Positions 6,220 through 14,790 of a stretch of 39,125 nucleotides of DNA are shown here, one piece after another. The notes under the pieces were generated by a model. The model worked only from the letters and a program-made list of their open reading frames with translations. It searched no databases and was not told where the DNA came from. The stretch is from a virus: positions 1 through 39,125 of IMG/VR virus record IMGVR_UViG_3300025846_000007; one strand, written 5' to 3'. Every line of letters starts with the position of its first letter. The first letter of the stretch is position 1. A program made the position numbers and the translations under genes.

Positions 6220-6522
6220 ATGCCGTGCTCCCCACAGACGCATCAGGCACAGGGCAGGCGGGCAGCGAATAGGCAGGCAGATAGGGATAGAGGAACGGCA
6301 ACAGATCGCGGATATGACGCGCGATGGCGTACGTATCGACTATCGTTCCTGCAACGCAACCCCCTGTGCGTACAGTGCAAGGGCGAGGGCAGGATCGTAG
6401 TTGCCACAGTAGTTGATCACATACAGCCGCATAGGGGCGATGATCGTTTGTTCTGGTTGGTAAGCAATCATCAGGCATTATGTGCAACGCATCACAATTC
6501 AAAAACAGCACAAGGGATGTAG
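6220..6522 (+). CDS. HNH endonuclease, probable packaging-associated nuclease
   Basis: This 100-residue protein has C50 and C53 (CVQC), VDHIQPHRG (residues 65-73) with the catalytic D-H pair, N83-H84, and C88 with HHN (91-93), a full HNH-zinc core. It lies two bases after the fibre-like gene and upstream of the small terminase gene. In HK97-like phages an HNH protein encoded beside terminase (gp74) takes part in cos cutting. The position supports that role here. The start at 6220 was chosen over an upstream in-frame codon that would overlap the previous gene by 58 bases. Confidence 0.9.
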   Translation: MPCSPQTHQAQGRRAANRQADRDRGTATDRGYDARWRTYRLSFLQRNPLCVQCKGEGRIVVATVVDHIQPHRGDDRLFWLVSNHQALCATHHNSKTAQGM

Positions 6523-6930
6523 GATTAACACGCCGATGGTACATGCCTTGGACGTGGGTTGCGTGGGCGACGCGCCGCCCACTTGTTGAAGGATGGATGC
6601 CGACAGTCAGCGGAGACATGCCTACAGAGATTCCAACGATGGAGTCTGCGGTAGACCGCGGTGGGACGAACGTAGGGGCACGATGTACGCGATAGGCACA
6701 GGATCATGGACAAGGGGCAATAGAACGCGAAGGCGAGCGAGTCACAGGCCATACGACAAAATGGCGTAGCGGATTTGACCGAAAAAAACTTGGGGCGACC
6801 GAAGCCCCCCCCCGACAAAATGGCAGTACGACACTATGGCTGGGTAGGTCTGGTTACGTTTCATTGCTGGCTATAGACCGTGCCGAGGCTTCCCGCGTTT
6901 TTTCACGAGTTTTGAGGCTTGAGGCCGAAA
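6523..6930. other. Non-coding region upstream of terminase, candidate cos or pac region
   Basis: This stretch lacks a convincing gene and lies between the HNH gene and the small terminase gene, the usual place of cos. It holds a seven-pair hairpin GTGGGCG-ACGCGC-CGCCCAC (6563-6582), two exact copies of CGACAAAATGGC (6754-6765 and 6813-6824), a GGGGC-GACCGAA-GCCCC hairpin (6792-6808) running into nine consecutive C residues (6805-6813), and several CGAC words. Such features are typical of terminase binding and cutting sites, but the nick position cannot be seen. Confidence 0.45.
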
Positions 6931-7416
6931 ATGGGTAGACGTGGACCAGCACCAGCACCGACAGCCGTTCTAAACGCGCGCGGAAGCTGGCGGGGCAAGA
7001 TCAATCCGAGTGAGCCATCTACGGTTACAGGCATGCCCCCATGCCCTCCCCGTCTGTCATCGGCTGCCGCAGAGGTCTGGGCATCGATTGCCTGCGTGGT
7101 TGCCCCCGGCGTTATCTCTCGCGACAACGGCCAGGCCCTTACCCGCTACTGTCATGAGATTGCCCGATGGTGGAAGCTGGCCGCGTGGTTGGATAAGAAC
7201 CCAGACGTTTACACGGTGACTGACCAGTTCGGGAATGAGCGGCACATGCGGCATCCAAACGTCATTACCTACGAAAATCTAGGTCGGTCACTATTGAGAC
7301 AAGAGCAAGAGTTCGGTTTGACGCCCTCAAGCCGGACCCGAATCCATGCAGAGGCAGTAAAACCGTGCGGAGAAAAGAAAAAACCAGCCCTCTACCCGAC
7401 GTTAAAAATAGCCTGA
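6931..7416 (+). CDS. terS: Terminase small subunit, P27 family
   Basis: The 161-residue product starts MGRRGPAPAPTAVLNARGSW, the diagnostic N-terminus of P27-type small terminases. The central helical part and the conserved FGLTPSSRTRI (about residues 134-144) also fit the family. The protein recognises phage DNA and hands it to the large subunit. The ATG at 6931 follows GAGG, and a TTG four codons earlier was rejected. Its last 52 bases overlap the large terminase gene. Confidence 0.92.
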   Translation: MGRRGPAPAPTAVLNARGSWRGKINPSEPSTVTGMPPCPPRLSSAAAEVWASIACVVAPGVISRDNGQALTRYCHEIARWWKLAAWLDKNPDVYTVTDQFGNERHMRHPNVITYENLGRSLLRQEQEFGLTPSSRTRIHAEAVKPCGEKKKPALYPTLKIA

Positions 7417-9116
7417 CCGCGTGGCAGGGTGCTATTGAAGCGGTTTTGCATGAGGTTCCCGGCTATAACCCATGGGATCAGCGGGGTGAATCGTGGCTTG
7501 ACCATAGCGCCGCCCTGTGCGCAATCAACTGGTTCGCCGATTATCTGAAGCACGTTGAAGGCGATGCGAGGGGCGAACCGTTTATCTTAGGGCGTTGGCA
7601 GGCGGCTATCGTCGGGAACCTATTCGGATGGAAGCGCCGCGACGAAAAGGGGCGCGAGGTCCGGCGCTATCGCAAGTCGCTTTTGTATGTTCCGCGCGGC
7701 AACGGAAAGACCCCGCTCGCGTCTGGCCTCGCGCTTTATGGTTTGTTCAACGATAACGAGCCGGGCGCGCAGTGCTATCTAGCAGCCGGAGCGAGGGAAC
7801 AGGCCGGTTTTCTGTTCCGCAACGCGAGGGGAATGGTTGAGCAAGAGCCGTTTTTACTCGATCAGGTGACGATTTACGGCGGCGATCAGCATCGCTCGCT
7901 GGTATTAAAGGCCGATCTGCTATCGTTTCTCAAGGTAATTCCAGCCGATGCGGCCGGGCAGCACGGCGGGATTCCGCATATCACGATCGTTGATGAGCTT
8001 CACGTTCAAGAATCGCCGGACCTTGTGTATGTTTTTGAAACGGCGATGAGCAAAAAGGTCCGCAGTCAGCCATTGCTGGTGATGATTACCACGGCGGATT
8101 ACGAACGATCTTCAATCTGCAATGATACCTACGCCCACGCCTGCCAGGTGCGCGACAACGGCGGCGACAAAGCGAAACCCGGCTACGATCCAAGTTTCTT
8201 CCCGGTGATTTACGAAGCGGGGCAGGACGCTGACTGGACGGACGAGAAGGTCTGGGCGAAGGCCAATCCGAACTTGGGAGTGAGCGTTTCGTTGGAGTCG
8301 ATGCGCGAAGCGTGCTTGAAAGCGCAAGAGCAACCGGCTTTTGAGAATGAGTTTCGCCGGCTACACCTAAACCAACGAACGAAACAGGACGTTAGGTTGA
8401 TTAGTTTGGCGACGTGGGACGCATCGGGGCGAGAGTTTGACATTGCATCGCTTACCGGGAAGGTCTGTTACGGTGGCTTAGACCTATCCAGCACGCGCGA
8501 TCTGTCATCATTTGACCTGTTATTCCCGCTTGAGGATGACTATCTTGCCGTGCTTTCGTGGTCCTGGTGTCCAGAACAGCGGATCGTCTACCGCGCACGC
8601 CAGAAATTCCCTTATGACGTGTGGTCTAAACAGGGCTGGCTTACAGGAACGTCTGGGGATTGGATAGATTACGAAGCGATCCAAACGAAGATTGATGAGC
8701 TCTACAAGCTCTACTCTATTCGCGAGATAGGCTATGACCCTCACGGCGCGGCCGACTTCATGCAAACCCTTATGCGGAAGTACGGCGACAAATTCGTGAC
8801 GCCGATTACTCAGACGTTTGGCAACCTTGCGGCCCCTACCAAAGAACTTTCCCGACGCGTGCATCAGGGCAAGGTGATCCACTTTAAGAACCCAGTATTG
8901 CGGTGGGCGATTGGCAACGCGGCGATTCACTATGACGGGAAGATACCGGCGGGTGGGAGTATCAGCGAATACCTCGAAAAAGTGCCGATTATGCTGAGCA
9001 AACGCAAGAGCGAAGAAAAGATTGACCCGGCCGCCGCACTGGTAAACGCGCTGGCGAGGATGCTTGTTGACCCGAATCCCGACCGTGGGCAGGGTATCTA
9101 TTTTAAGGCAATGTAA
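7365..9116 (+). CDS. terL: Terminase large subunit
   Basis: This is the ATPase and nuclease that drives DNA into the prohead. Of 583 residues, 109-118 (VPRGNGKTPL) form the Walker A loop, ITIVDELH (207-213) the Walker B with D210-E211, and GLDLSSTRDL (371-380) the start of the RNase H-like nuclease with its metal-binding Asp373. Length and motifs fit the Terminase_1/HK97 type. The start is a GTG inside the small subunit gene, and the overlap suggests coupled translation. The stop directly precedes the portal ATG. Confidence 0.95.
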   Translation: MRRKEKTSPLPDVKNSLTAWQGAIEAVLHEVPGYNPWDQRGESWLDHSAALCAINWFADYLKHVEGDARGEPFILGRWQAAIVGNLFGWKRRDEKGREVRRYRKSLLYVPRGNGKTPLASGLALYGLFNDNEPGAQCYLAAGAREQAGFLFRNARGMVEQEPFLLDQVTIYGGDQHRSLVLKADLLSFLKVIPADAAGQHGGIPHITIVDELHVQESPDLVYVFETAMSKKVRSQPLLVMITTADYERSSICNDTYAHACQVRDNGGDKAKPGYDPSFFPVIYEAGQDADWTDEKVWAKANPNLGVSVSLESMREACLKAQEQPAFENEFRRLHLNQRTKQDVRLISLATWDASGREFDIASLTGKVCYGGLDLSSTRDLSSFDLLFPLEDDYLAVLSWSWCPEQRIVYRARQKFPYDVWSKQGWLTGTSGDWIDYEAIQTKIDELYKLYSIREIGYDPHGAADFMQTLMRKYGDKFVTPITQTFGNLAAPTKELSRRVHQGKVIHFKNPVLRWAIGNAAIHYDGKIPAGGSISEYLEKVPIMLSKRKSEEKIDPAAALVNALARMLVDPNPDRGQGIYFKAM

Positions 9117-10460
9117 ATGAGCCTATACAGCATAATCAAACAAGCATTTTCTACTGACCGATACATGGCGGCATCAGTGCGCGAAGTCCCCGGCATGGGC
9201 AACGGGGCGAAGTCTCGGCCGTTTAACTATGAATCGGCGTTGCGGCAGTTCCGACATTGGGCCTACGCGGCCGCGATGATGAATGCAACGGCGGTTGCGA
9301 ACGTGCCACTGAGGCTCTATGTCCGCAACAGGTCTACCACAAAAAAACTCTACGGAACGCGGCCTGTATCGAAGTCGGTGCTTCGGCGATTGCATGGGCA
9401 TGGCGATGAGTTGCCGAGCAATTCCGCATATCGCAAGGCCGTGGAGTTTGGCGGCGATATCAGCGAGGTAGTTGAGATACACCCGGCCATGCAGGTACTG
9501 CAAACGGTCAACGGCTTTCAGAACGGCTATGAGTTGTCGCTACTCCGCATGTTTGACCTGCAAATCACGGGCAACAGCTACCTCTATCCAATCTATGGAC
9601 CTGCTGGCGTTCCGTCTGAGGTATGGCGTATGCCCCCGCAATGGGTCAAGATCATCCCGGACAAGGTGAATTTTATCGAAGGGTACACCTACGGCGCGGG
9701 TACGGAGATGGAAAAGACTTTCCCGCCCGACGAGGTTGACCACTTCAAGCGCCCGAACCCGTCTGACCTGTACTACGGAATGGGCTGGTTTGAAGCGGCG
9801 TGGCAGGCGATCGGCTTGCATGACTCAAAGCGAATCATGGACCTGTCTAAATTCGATAACATGGCCCGGCCGGATTACATCCTAAGCGTTGAGGGCGTTA
9901 CAAATCAAACGGCGATTGACGTGCTTGAAGACAAGATCAACAAGACGATCCGGGGCGTCAAAAATAGCGGAAAGTTCCTGGCGGTCGGGGCGAAGATTAC
10001 GGCCACCCCGCTAAATCAGGACATCCCCGAAGTCGGCACAGCCACTCGCGTAATCGAGGAAATCAGCGCCGTCTCGGGTGTGCCTGTGGCGATGCTACTA
10101 AGCAACGATCCGAACCGCGCCAACAGCGCCACGGCCCGCACTGGATGGTATCGAAGTACGATCCGCCCCTATTGCAAGTTGGACGAGGAAAAGCTTAACG
10201 AACGGTGGATACCACGGTTTGAAGGCAGCGAGGATTATTTCCTCGCCTATGACCTTGTGAGCTTTGAAGACAAAGACGCGCAGGCGAAGGCGCTGGTTGG
10301 TTACGTTGCCGGCGGCGTGCTCACGTCAAACGAAGCCCGTGCCGAGATCGGGTATGACCCGCTCCCCAATGGCGACACGGTATACCCGCCAAGTGGCAGC
10401 ACGGGCGGCGCGGCCGCAATCGCTGGCAATCTGGCAGTAGGGCAAAACGCAGGAGAATAA
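9117..10460 (+). CDS. Portal protein, HK97 family
   Basis: The 447-residue protein matches HK97/phi-C31-type portals. The N-terminus is followed by AYAAAMMNATAVANVPLRLYVR (residues 49-69), the typical entry into the portal fold. A stem and wing region follows, then the conserved SGVPVAMLLSND..ANSATAR block (about 319-341) and a C-terminal helical barrel ending in a Gly/Ala-rich tail. Twelve copies would form the DNA channel at the capsid vertex. It begins at the base after the terminase stop. Confidence 0.95.
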   Translation: MSLYSIIKQAFSTDRYMAASVREVPGMGNGAKSRPFNYESALRQFRHWAYAAAMMNATAVANVPLRLYVRNRSTTKKLYGTRPVSKSVLRRLHGHGDELPSNSAYRKAVEFGGDISEVVEIHPAMQVLQTVNGFQNGYELSLLRMFDLQITGNSYLYPIYGPAGVPSEVWRMPPQWVKIIPDKVNFIEGYTYGAGTEMEKTFPPDEVDHFKRPNPSDLYYGMGWFEAAWQAIGLHDSKRIMDLSKFDNMARPDYILSVEGVTNQTAIDVLEDKINKTIRGVKNSGKFLAVGAKITATPLNQDIPEVGTATRVIEEISAVSGVPVAMLLSNDPNRANSATARTGWYRSTIRPYCKLDEEKLNERWIPRFEGSEDYFLAYDLVSFEDKDAQAKALVGYVAGGVLTSNEARAEIGYDPLPNGDTVYPPSGSTGGAAAIAGNLAVGQNAGE

Positions 10461-10462
10461 TT

Positions 10463-11143
10463 ATGGTTATCACGAAACGATTCGCGGCAGACTTTGGCGT
10501 CAACGAAGGGGAGCGTGCCGTTGTTGCGAAAATCAACACGGCGGTTCTGGACCGCGATGGCGAAGTGGTATTGCCGGCCGGATGCGATGCCAGTGACTTT
10601 GAGAAGAATCCAACCGTATTTTTCATGCACGATTACAAGATGCTCCCGGTTGGGAAGTGTGTCAGCCTGAAGCGTGAAGGAGAGTTGCTTCTGGCAAAAA
10701 CCGTATTTGCAGCGCGGCCGGCTACGCACCCCGAGGGGTTGGAGTGGTTGCCAGACACGCTGCTGTCACTGTATCAACAGCGCGTAATGAATGCATTCAG
10801 CATCGGGCTTGAGCCAACCGAAGTACGACAGCCGAGTAAGAAGGACCTAGAGACATATGGCGGCGACTGTAAGCGGGTCATCTCGAAGTGGGGGATGGTC
10901 GAATACTCATGCGTCACTTTGGGCGCGAATCAGGAAGCGGTATCGCTTGCTGTGTCTAAATCGTTCGTGCCTACGCCCGCCCCCGACCCGGTTTCTGATC
11001 CAGTTCCCGATCCGGCCGAAGTCATTGTTCCCAAGCGGTACCTCTACGTTGTCGAATCTGCCCCGGTTCAGAACGCGCCGGACCATGCGGGCATGATCGC
11101 CGATGCGATGGCCAAGGCGCGCGGCAACATCTACCGAATCTAA
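10463..11143 (+). CDS. Prohead maturation protease, HK97/U35 type
   Basis: The 226-residue product has the herpesvirus-protease-like core of phage prohead proteases. AKINTAVLDRDGEVV (about residues 22-36) opens it, His56 (FFMHDY) and Ser113 (NAFSIG) form the catalytic pair, and MVEYSCVTLGANQEA is the closing family motif. The last 60 residues are Pro-rich (DPVSDPVPDP) and probably flexible. It lies between portal and capsid genes, as usual, and would cleave the capsid N-terminal scaffold domain. The ATG follows AGGAG. Confidence 0.93.
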   Translation: MVITKRFAADFGVNEGERAVVAKINTAVLDRDGEVVLPAGCDASDFEKNPTVFFMHDYKMLPVGKCVSLKREGELLLAKTVFAARPATHPEGLEWLPDTLLSLYQQRVMNAFSIGLEPTEVRQPSKKDLETYGGDCKRVISKWGMVEYSCVTLGANQEAVSLAVSKSFVPTPAPDPVSDPVPDPAEVIVPKRYLYVVESAPVQNAPDHAGMIADAMAKARGNIYRI

Positions 11144-11307
11144 CAATCAATCCGCGCCGGGATGTTCCCGACGCAAAACCACGTCAGGCAGTTTCGCCCA
11201 GACAGTCAGCGTCTACGCACGGGCAGAGCCGATAGGCAGCAGCGTAGGCAGGCGTAAGCGACTCCCAGCCAGCGACGGGCAGAAGTTCCCAAGAAAAGAG
11301 TCACATT

Positions 11308-12705
11308 ATGAAGCTCAGTCGAAAAGAGTTTGAAGCTCAATTGGCGTTGGCCAAGTCGCTTACCGGCGATGCAAAGAAGACGATGGTCGATAGCCTGAAG
11401 GCTGCCGACGTGTTTGATCTGGTGGAAGGCAAGGAAGTCGCTGTCCATATCGAATTGGATCTGATCGACGGCGACGGGCAGAAGGCCCTGGCCCAGCCCG
11501 GCCTGACCGCCGAGCAGGTGCAGGATATCGTCGCCAAGGCGATGAAGGGCGGGACCAAGGCCCCGGTTATCGGCCAGCCCGATGCCGGCGCGTTTGTTAT
11601 GCCCAAGAACGTGCGCCGGCAGGGCAACCTCAAGGCGTTTGTTGGCGAGATTGACGGCAAAGGCGCCATGGAACGTGCGTATCACTCCGGCCAGTGGATT
11701 CTCGCCGCGTGTGGCAATGAGAAGGCCAAGCAATTCTGTACTGACCACGGCATGGGCCTCAAGCTCCACAGCGAAGGTACGAACACCGCCGGCGGTTATT
11801 TGGTCCCTGAAGAGTTCGGGACCGATATGATCGCGCTGATGGAGAAGTATGGCATCGTCCGCCGTCTCTTCAAGGTCCGGCAGATGATGAGCGACACTCG
11901 CAGCGACCCGCGCCGCACTGGCGGATTGACCGCGTACTTCGTTGGCGAAGGCACGGCCGGCACTGAGTCTAACAAGGGTTGGGACCGCGTGGCCCTTGTC
12001 GCCAAGAAATTGATGGTCCTGACCCGCATTTCGTCCGAGCTTGGCGAAGACGCGGTGATCAACATCGCCGATGACCTGGTTGGCGAAATCGCTCTGGCGT
12101 TCGCAACCCTCGAGGACAATTGCGGTTTGGTTGGAACTGGCACGGCGGCCTATGGCGGGATCGTTGGCGTCTGCCAGAAGTTGACCGACATCAACGGCGT
12201 TGACGAAGGCGGCGGCGTGATCCTGGGCAGCGGTAACACCTTTGCCGAATTGGTCCTGTCTGACTTTAACCGCACCGTGGCCCGCATCCCGCAATATGCG
12301 GACAACGCGAATACCGCGTGGGTTGCCCATCGTTCGTTCTACTATGGCACGATGCAGCGACTTGAGCTTGCGGCCGGCGGCGTTACCGCCAGCGAGATTC
12401 GGCAGGGCAATCGAACCCCGTTGTTCCTCGGCTATCCCGTCGAAATCAGCCCGGTTATGCCCGCGTCCGATGTTAACAGCCAGATCGTCTGTACGTTTGG
12501 CGACCACCAGGCTGCCGCGACGTTTGGCGATCGGCGATCCACTTCGATCAAGTTCTCTGATGCTGCCAATGTTGGCGGCGAAAGCACCTTTGAACGTGAC
12601 GAAATCGCGGTCAAGGGCACGGAGCGTGCGGACATCAACGTGCACGACGTTGGCACCAGCACCGTCGCCGGCCCGGTTGTCGGCCTGATTTCTGCCGCGT
12701 CGTAA
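11308..12705 (+). CDS. Major capsid protein, HK97 fold
   Basis: The 465-residue product carries a charged N-terminal domain (about 1-110) expected to act as the scaffold removed by the protease. The HK97 capsid fold follows. NTAGGYLVPEEF (about 155-166) is the conserved entry, then an E-loop region and the SSELGEDAVINIADDLVGEIA helix. C-ending codons are very frequent, as in highly expressed genes, which also creates a long meaningless antisense frame. It follows a 164-bp gap rich in GCGTA/TACGC words. A hairpin at 12728-12758 closes the unit. Confidence 0.95.
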   Translation: MKLSRKEFEAQLALAKSLTGDAKKTMVDSLKAADVFDLVEGKEVAVHIELDLIDGDGQKALAQPGLTAEQVQDIVAKAMKGGTKAPVIGQPDAGAFVMPKNVRRQGNLKAFVGEIDGKGAMERAYHSGQWILAACGNEKAKQFCTDHGMGLKLHSEGTNTAGGYLVPEEFGTDMIALMEKYGIVRRLFKVRQMMSDTRSDPRRTGGLTAYFVGEGTAGTESNKGWDRVALVAKKLMVLTRISSELGEDAVINIADDLVGEIALAFATLEDNCGLVGTGTAAYGGIVGVCQKLTDINGVDEGGGVILGSGNTFAELVLSDFNRTVARIPQYADNANTAWVAHRSFYYGTMQRLELAAGGVTASEIRQGNRTPLFLGYPVEISPVMPASDVNSQIVCTFGDHQAAATFGDRRSTSIKFSDAANVGGESTFERDEIAVKGTERADINVHDVGTSTVAGPVVGLISAAS

Positions 12706-12727
12706 GCGGCTTTTATTCGAGAGTAAC

Positions 12728-12758
12728 GCCAGCCCGGTTCTGTATAGACCGGGCTGGC
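12728..12758 (+). terminator. Hairpin after the capsid gene, weak terminator
   Basis: GCCAGCCCGGT (12728-12738) pairs perfectly with 12748-12758 around a nine-base loop. The following bases (TTCCCTT) are only weakly T-rich, so it may attenuate transcription or protect the abundant capsid mRNA 3' end rather than stop all transcription. Confidence 0.6.
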
Positions 12759-12786
12759 TTCCCTTAAACAAACGAAAGGCATTCCC

Positions 12787-13218
12787 ATGATTCAAGCACA
12801 ACGAAACAAGGACACCCTTGTGATCGCGCCGGTGGCTATGACCAACAGTCAGACCGCGAGCGCCACGTATGACCTGCTCGGGTCCGACTATGCGACGATT
12901 CGCATTCCCCTGAGTTCGGCCATCAACACCAATGCCGTCGGCCCTACGCTCGCCGTGAGTGCCGCCGATACCAGCAACAGCACCGCATTTGTCACGATGG
13001 TTGCCACGCGCACGGCCGAAAGCATCGTTGCGGCGAAGGAAGTTGTTTATCACTTGGATACCAAGACGGCCAAGCGGTACATGAAGCTGAGCATTTCGTC
13101 CGGCACGACCACGAATGACAACGTGACCTGTGCGGCCATTGTCACGGCGAGCCGGCGGGAACAGGAACCCGCCAGCACGACCGATATGGTAGCCGTCGGC
13201 GCTGTCGTGATTGGGTAA
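12787..13218 (+). CDS. Putative capsid decoration or head protein
   Basis: The ATG follows AAAGGCATTCCC after the capsid hairpin. The 143-residue product is rich in Thr, Ser, Ala and Val with strands typical of a small beta-sandwich (for example SATYDLLGSDYATIRIPLSS near residues 24-43) and has no Walker, nuclease or membrane signature. Its codon use is C-rich like the capsid gene. The place directly after capsid is where decoration proteins are usually encoded. This role is inferred from position and expression-like codon bias. Confidence 0.65.
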   Translation: MIQAQRNKDTLVIAPVAMTNSQTASATYDLLGSDYATIRIPLSSAINTNAVGPTLAVSAADTSNSTAFVTMVATRTAESIVAAKEVVYHLDTKTAKRYMKLSISSGTTTNDNVTCAAIVTASRREQEPASTTDMVAVGAVVIG

Positions 13219-13229
13219 CGGAATAGGGC

Positions 13230-13258
13230 AGAGACGGATCGCGCATGCATCTGTCTCT
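13230..13258 (+). promoter_or_regulatory. Intergenic hairpin
   Basis: AGAGACGGAT (13230-13239) pairs with ATCTGTCTCT (13249-13258), ten pairs with one G-U, around a nine-base loop. It lies just after the putative decoration gene and before a second hairpin, so it may mark an mRNA 3' end. Confidence 0.5.
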
Positions 13259-13267
13259 CAATCCCCG

Positions 13268-13295
13268 GCAGGCGATGGCGAAAGTTGTCGCCTGC
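13268..13295 (+). terminator. Hairpin with short T tract, possible weak terminator
   Basis: GCAGGCGA (13268-13275) pairs with TCGCCTGC (13288-13295), then TGTTT. With the hairpin just before it, it separates the highly biased capsid and decoration genes from the glycosyltransferase-like gene and would lower downstream expression. Confidence 0.55.
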
Positions 13296-13333
13296 TGTTT
13301 ACCCGCGCGGGATCGCGGGCTTATAGGAGACAG

Positions 13334-14017
13334 ATGGCTTACAACAAAATGCAAGATATGAAAGTTGCTGCGATTCTAAGCCGCCCCCGGTTCGGCCTTA
13401 ATGATTTCTGGGATAGCGCCACTGCGGCGTTGCGCCCGTTCGGTATTCCCCTTCGCTCGTTTAAGGGCGTGTTTTGGGGACAGTGTATGCAGCGGGCGTT
13501 CAATGAATGCTGTGAGCAAGGAATCGACTGGATTCTGACCCTCGATTACGACTCGCTGATTACGGCCGAGAATATCAGCACGCTCTTTTGGCGGCTTGGC
13601 GACCGGCCGGATATCGACGCGATAGCGGCCCTGCAATGCAGGCGCGGCCAGCCGTTCCCGTTGTTGACACAGGGCGGCAACACGGCGATTGAACTGGACG
13701 GCCAGCCTATCAAAGTGACTACCTCGCATTTTGGATTGACTGTGTTGCGGGTTGACTCGCTTCGCAAGTGCAAAAAGCCGTGGTTTTTTGGCCAGCCCGA
13801 CAAAGATGGCGAGTGGGGCAATGACCGTCTCGACGATGATATATGGTTCTGGCATCAATGGAGGCTGGCCGGCAACACGATATATGTTGCCCCTGATTGC
13901 AGTATCGGGCACATGGAAGAAATGGTTGCGGAGTTTGGCCCTGACTTCCAGCCCAGGCACGTCTACGTAAGGGACTGGCGCAAGGCGGCCGGCCTTGATT
14001 CAAAGGTGACAGTATGA
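13334..14017 (+). CDS. GT-A-type glycosyltransferase-like protein
   Basis: The ATG at 13334 follows AGGAGA; an upstream frame to 13211 runs through two hairpins and was rejected. The 227-residue product has a GT-A-like layout: an N-terminal Rossmann-like part, then IDWILTLDYDSLIT, in which D71-Y-D73 fits the DXD metal and nucleotide-sugar motif. A conserved TSHFGLTVLR follows, then RLDDDIWFW and a C-terminal GH motif. It is clearly related to the C-terminal half of the protein at 14791-15945. It lies between capsid and connector genes. Virion or host glycan modification is inferred; substrate unknown. Confidence 0.8.
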   Translation: MAYNKMQDMKVAAILSRPRFGLNDFWDSATAALRPFGIPLRSFKGVFWGQCMQRAFNECCEQGIDWILTLDYDSLITAENISTLFWRLGDRPDIDAIAALQCRRGQPFPLLTQGGNTAIELDGQPIKVTTSHFGLTVLRVDSLRKCKKPWFFGQPDKDGEWGNDRLDDDIWFWHQWRLAGNTIYVAPDCSIGHMEEMVAEFGPDFQPRHVYVRDWRKAAGLDSKVTV

Positions 14018-14187
14018 AAATTCAACTCTTGAAACCGTGGGGTATGGCGACAGTTGGGCAGATACTGCCAAACGTCGGCGCGGGCGTAGCGGAGCAACTT
14101 ATCAAGCGGGGCGTGGCTAAGTGCGTTGATGCGGCCGCGATCCGAACCAAGCCCTATGTCGGGAATCTCCGTAACAAGGCTAGGTAG
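14014..14187 (+). CDS. Small unknown head-module protein
   Basis: The ATG overlaps the glycosyltransferase stop (ATGA), and the frame gives 57 residues, MKIQLLKPWGMATVGQILPN to a basic C-terminus (LRNKAR). The opening, with K-x-Q-L-L-K-P and a G-x2-hydrophobic turn, resembles small phage proteins that start with a hydrophobic strand and a GxxL/V loop followed by a helix of the EQLIKRGVA type. These are commonly found beside connector genes. No function is assigned. Confidence 0.65.
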   Translation: MKIQLLKPWGMATVGQILPNVGAGVAEQLIKRGVAKCVDAAAIRTKPYVGNLRNKAR

Positions 14188-14191
14188 AACT

Positions 14192-14764
14192 ATGCCAATT
14201 ATCATCGTAACCCCGCCGACGTTTGAACCTGTCAGCCTGTCAGAGGCGAAGCTTAACCTGCGCGTTGACGGCACTGATGAAGACTCGCTTATTCAGCGGC
14301 TTATCTCTACCGCGCGAAGGTATTGTGAACGTGAAGGCCGCATGACTATCCCGGCGACAACGCTCCGGTTGACTATGGATGTAATGCCGTGTGGATTTAA
14401 GGTTCTTCGCATTCCCAATCCGCCACTAATCAGCGTTACCAGCATCGTTTACATTGACACGGCGGGCGTATCGCAAACGATGTCAGCGAGCCTCTATAAG
14501 GTTGCACCCGGCGGCGCAGAGGAGGGTAGGATTGCCCCGGCGTTTGGACTGGTCTGGCCCGTCAACCGGATGGAAATCGGGGCCGTCCAAATTACTTACG
14601 TTGCGGGATACTCCACGGCGGCAGAGATACCCGTAACAACGGCACAGGCGATGCACCTGCTGATTGGGCAGTGGTATGCGAAGCGAGAGCCGGAAGGATC
14701 GGCCAGCGACGATATCGCGTCGGCGGTTGGCTCGCTGTTATGGTGTGAGCGCGTAAAGATTTAG
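14192..14764 (+). CDS. Head-tail connector, gp6/HK97-type adaptor
   Basis: From the ATG at 14192 the product has 190 residues. It begins TPPTFEPVSLSEAKLNLRVDGTDEDSLIQRLISTARRYCE, the hallmark of phage gp6-like DNA-packaging adaptor proteins (PVTLEEAKxHLRV..DDxLI). A helical core and a beta insertion follow, ending in QAMHLLIGQWYAKRE, also typical. It would form the ring bound to the portal. It lies between the two glycosyltransferase-like genes, so these are embedded in the structural operon. Confidence 0.88.
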   Translation: MPIIIVTPPTFEPVSLSEAKLNLRVDGTDEDSLIQRLISTARRYCEREGRMTIPATTLRLTMDVMPCGFKVLRIPNPPLISVTSIVYIDTAGVSQTMSASLYKVAPGGAEEGRIAPAFGLVWPVNRMEIGAVQITYVAGYSTAAEIPVTTAQAMHLLIGQWYAKREPEGSASDDIASAVGSLLWCERVKI

Positions 14765-14790
14765 GCGGGTGGGAACCCGTAGGAGTACAG

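Noticed and set aside
6480-6695. 71-codon plus-strand frame after the HNH gene
   Set aside because: It starts inside the HNH gene, has unnatural composition and lies in the candidate cos region with hairpins and repeats.
11206-13053. 615-codon open frame on the minus strand opposite the capsid and following gene
   Set aside because: It is the mirror of strongly C-biased codons in the capsid gene, runs through a terminator hairpin and an intergenic gap, and has no ribosome binding site or family pattern.
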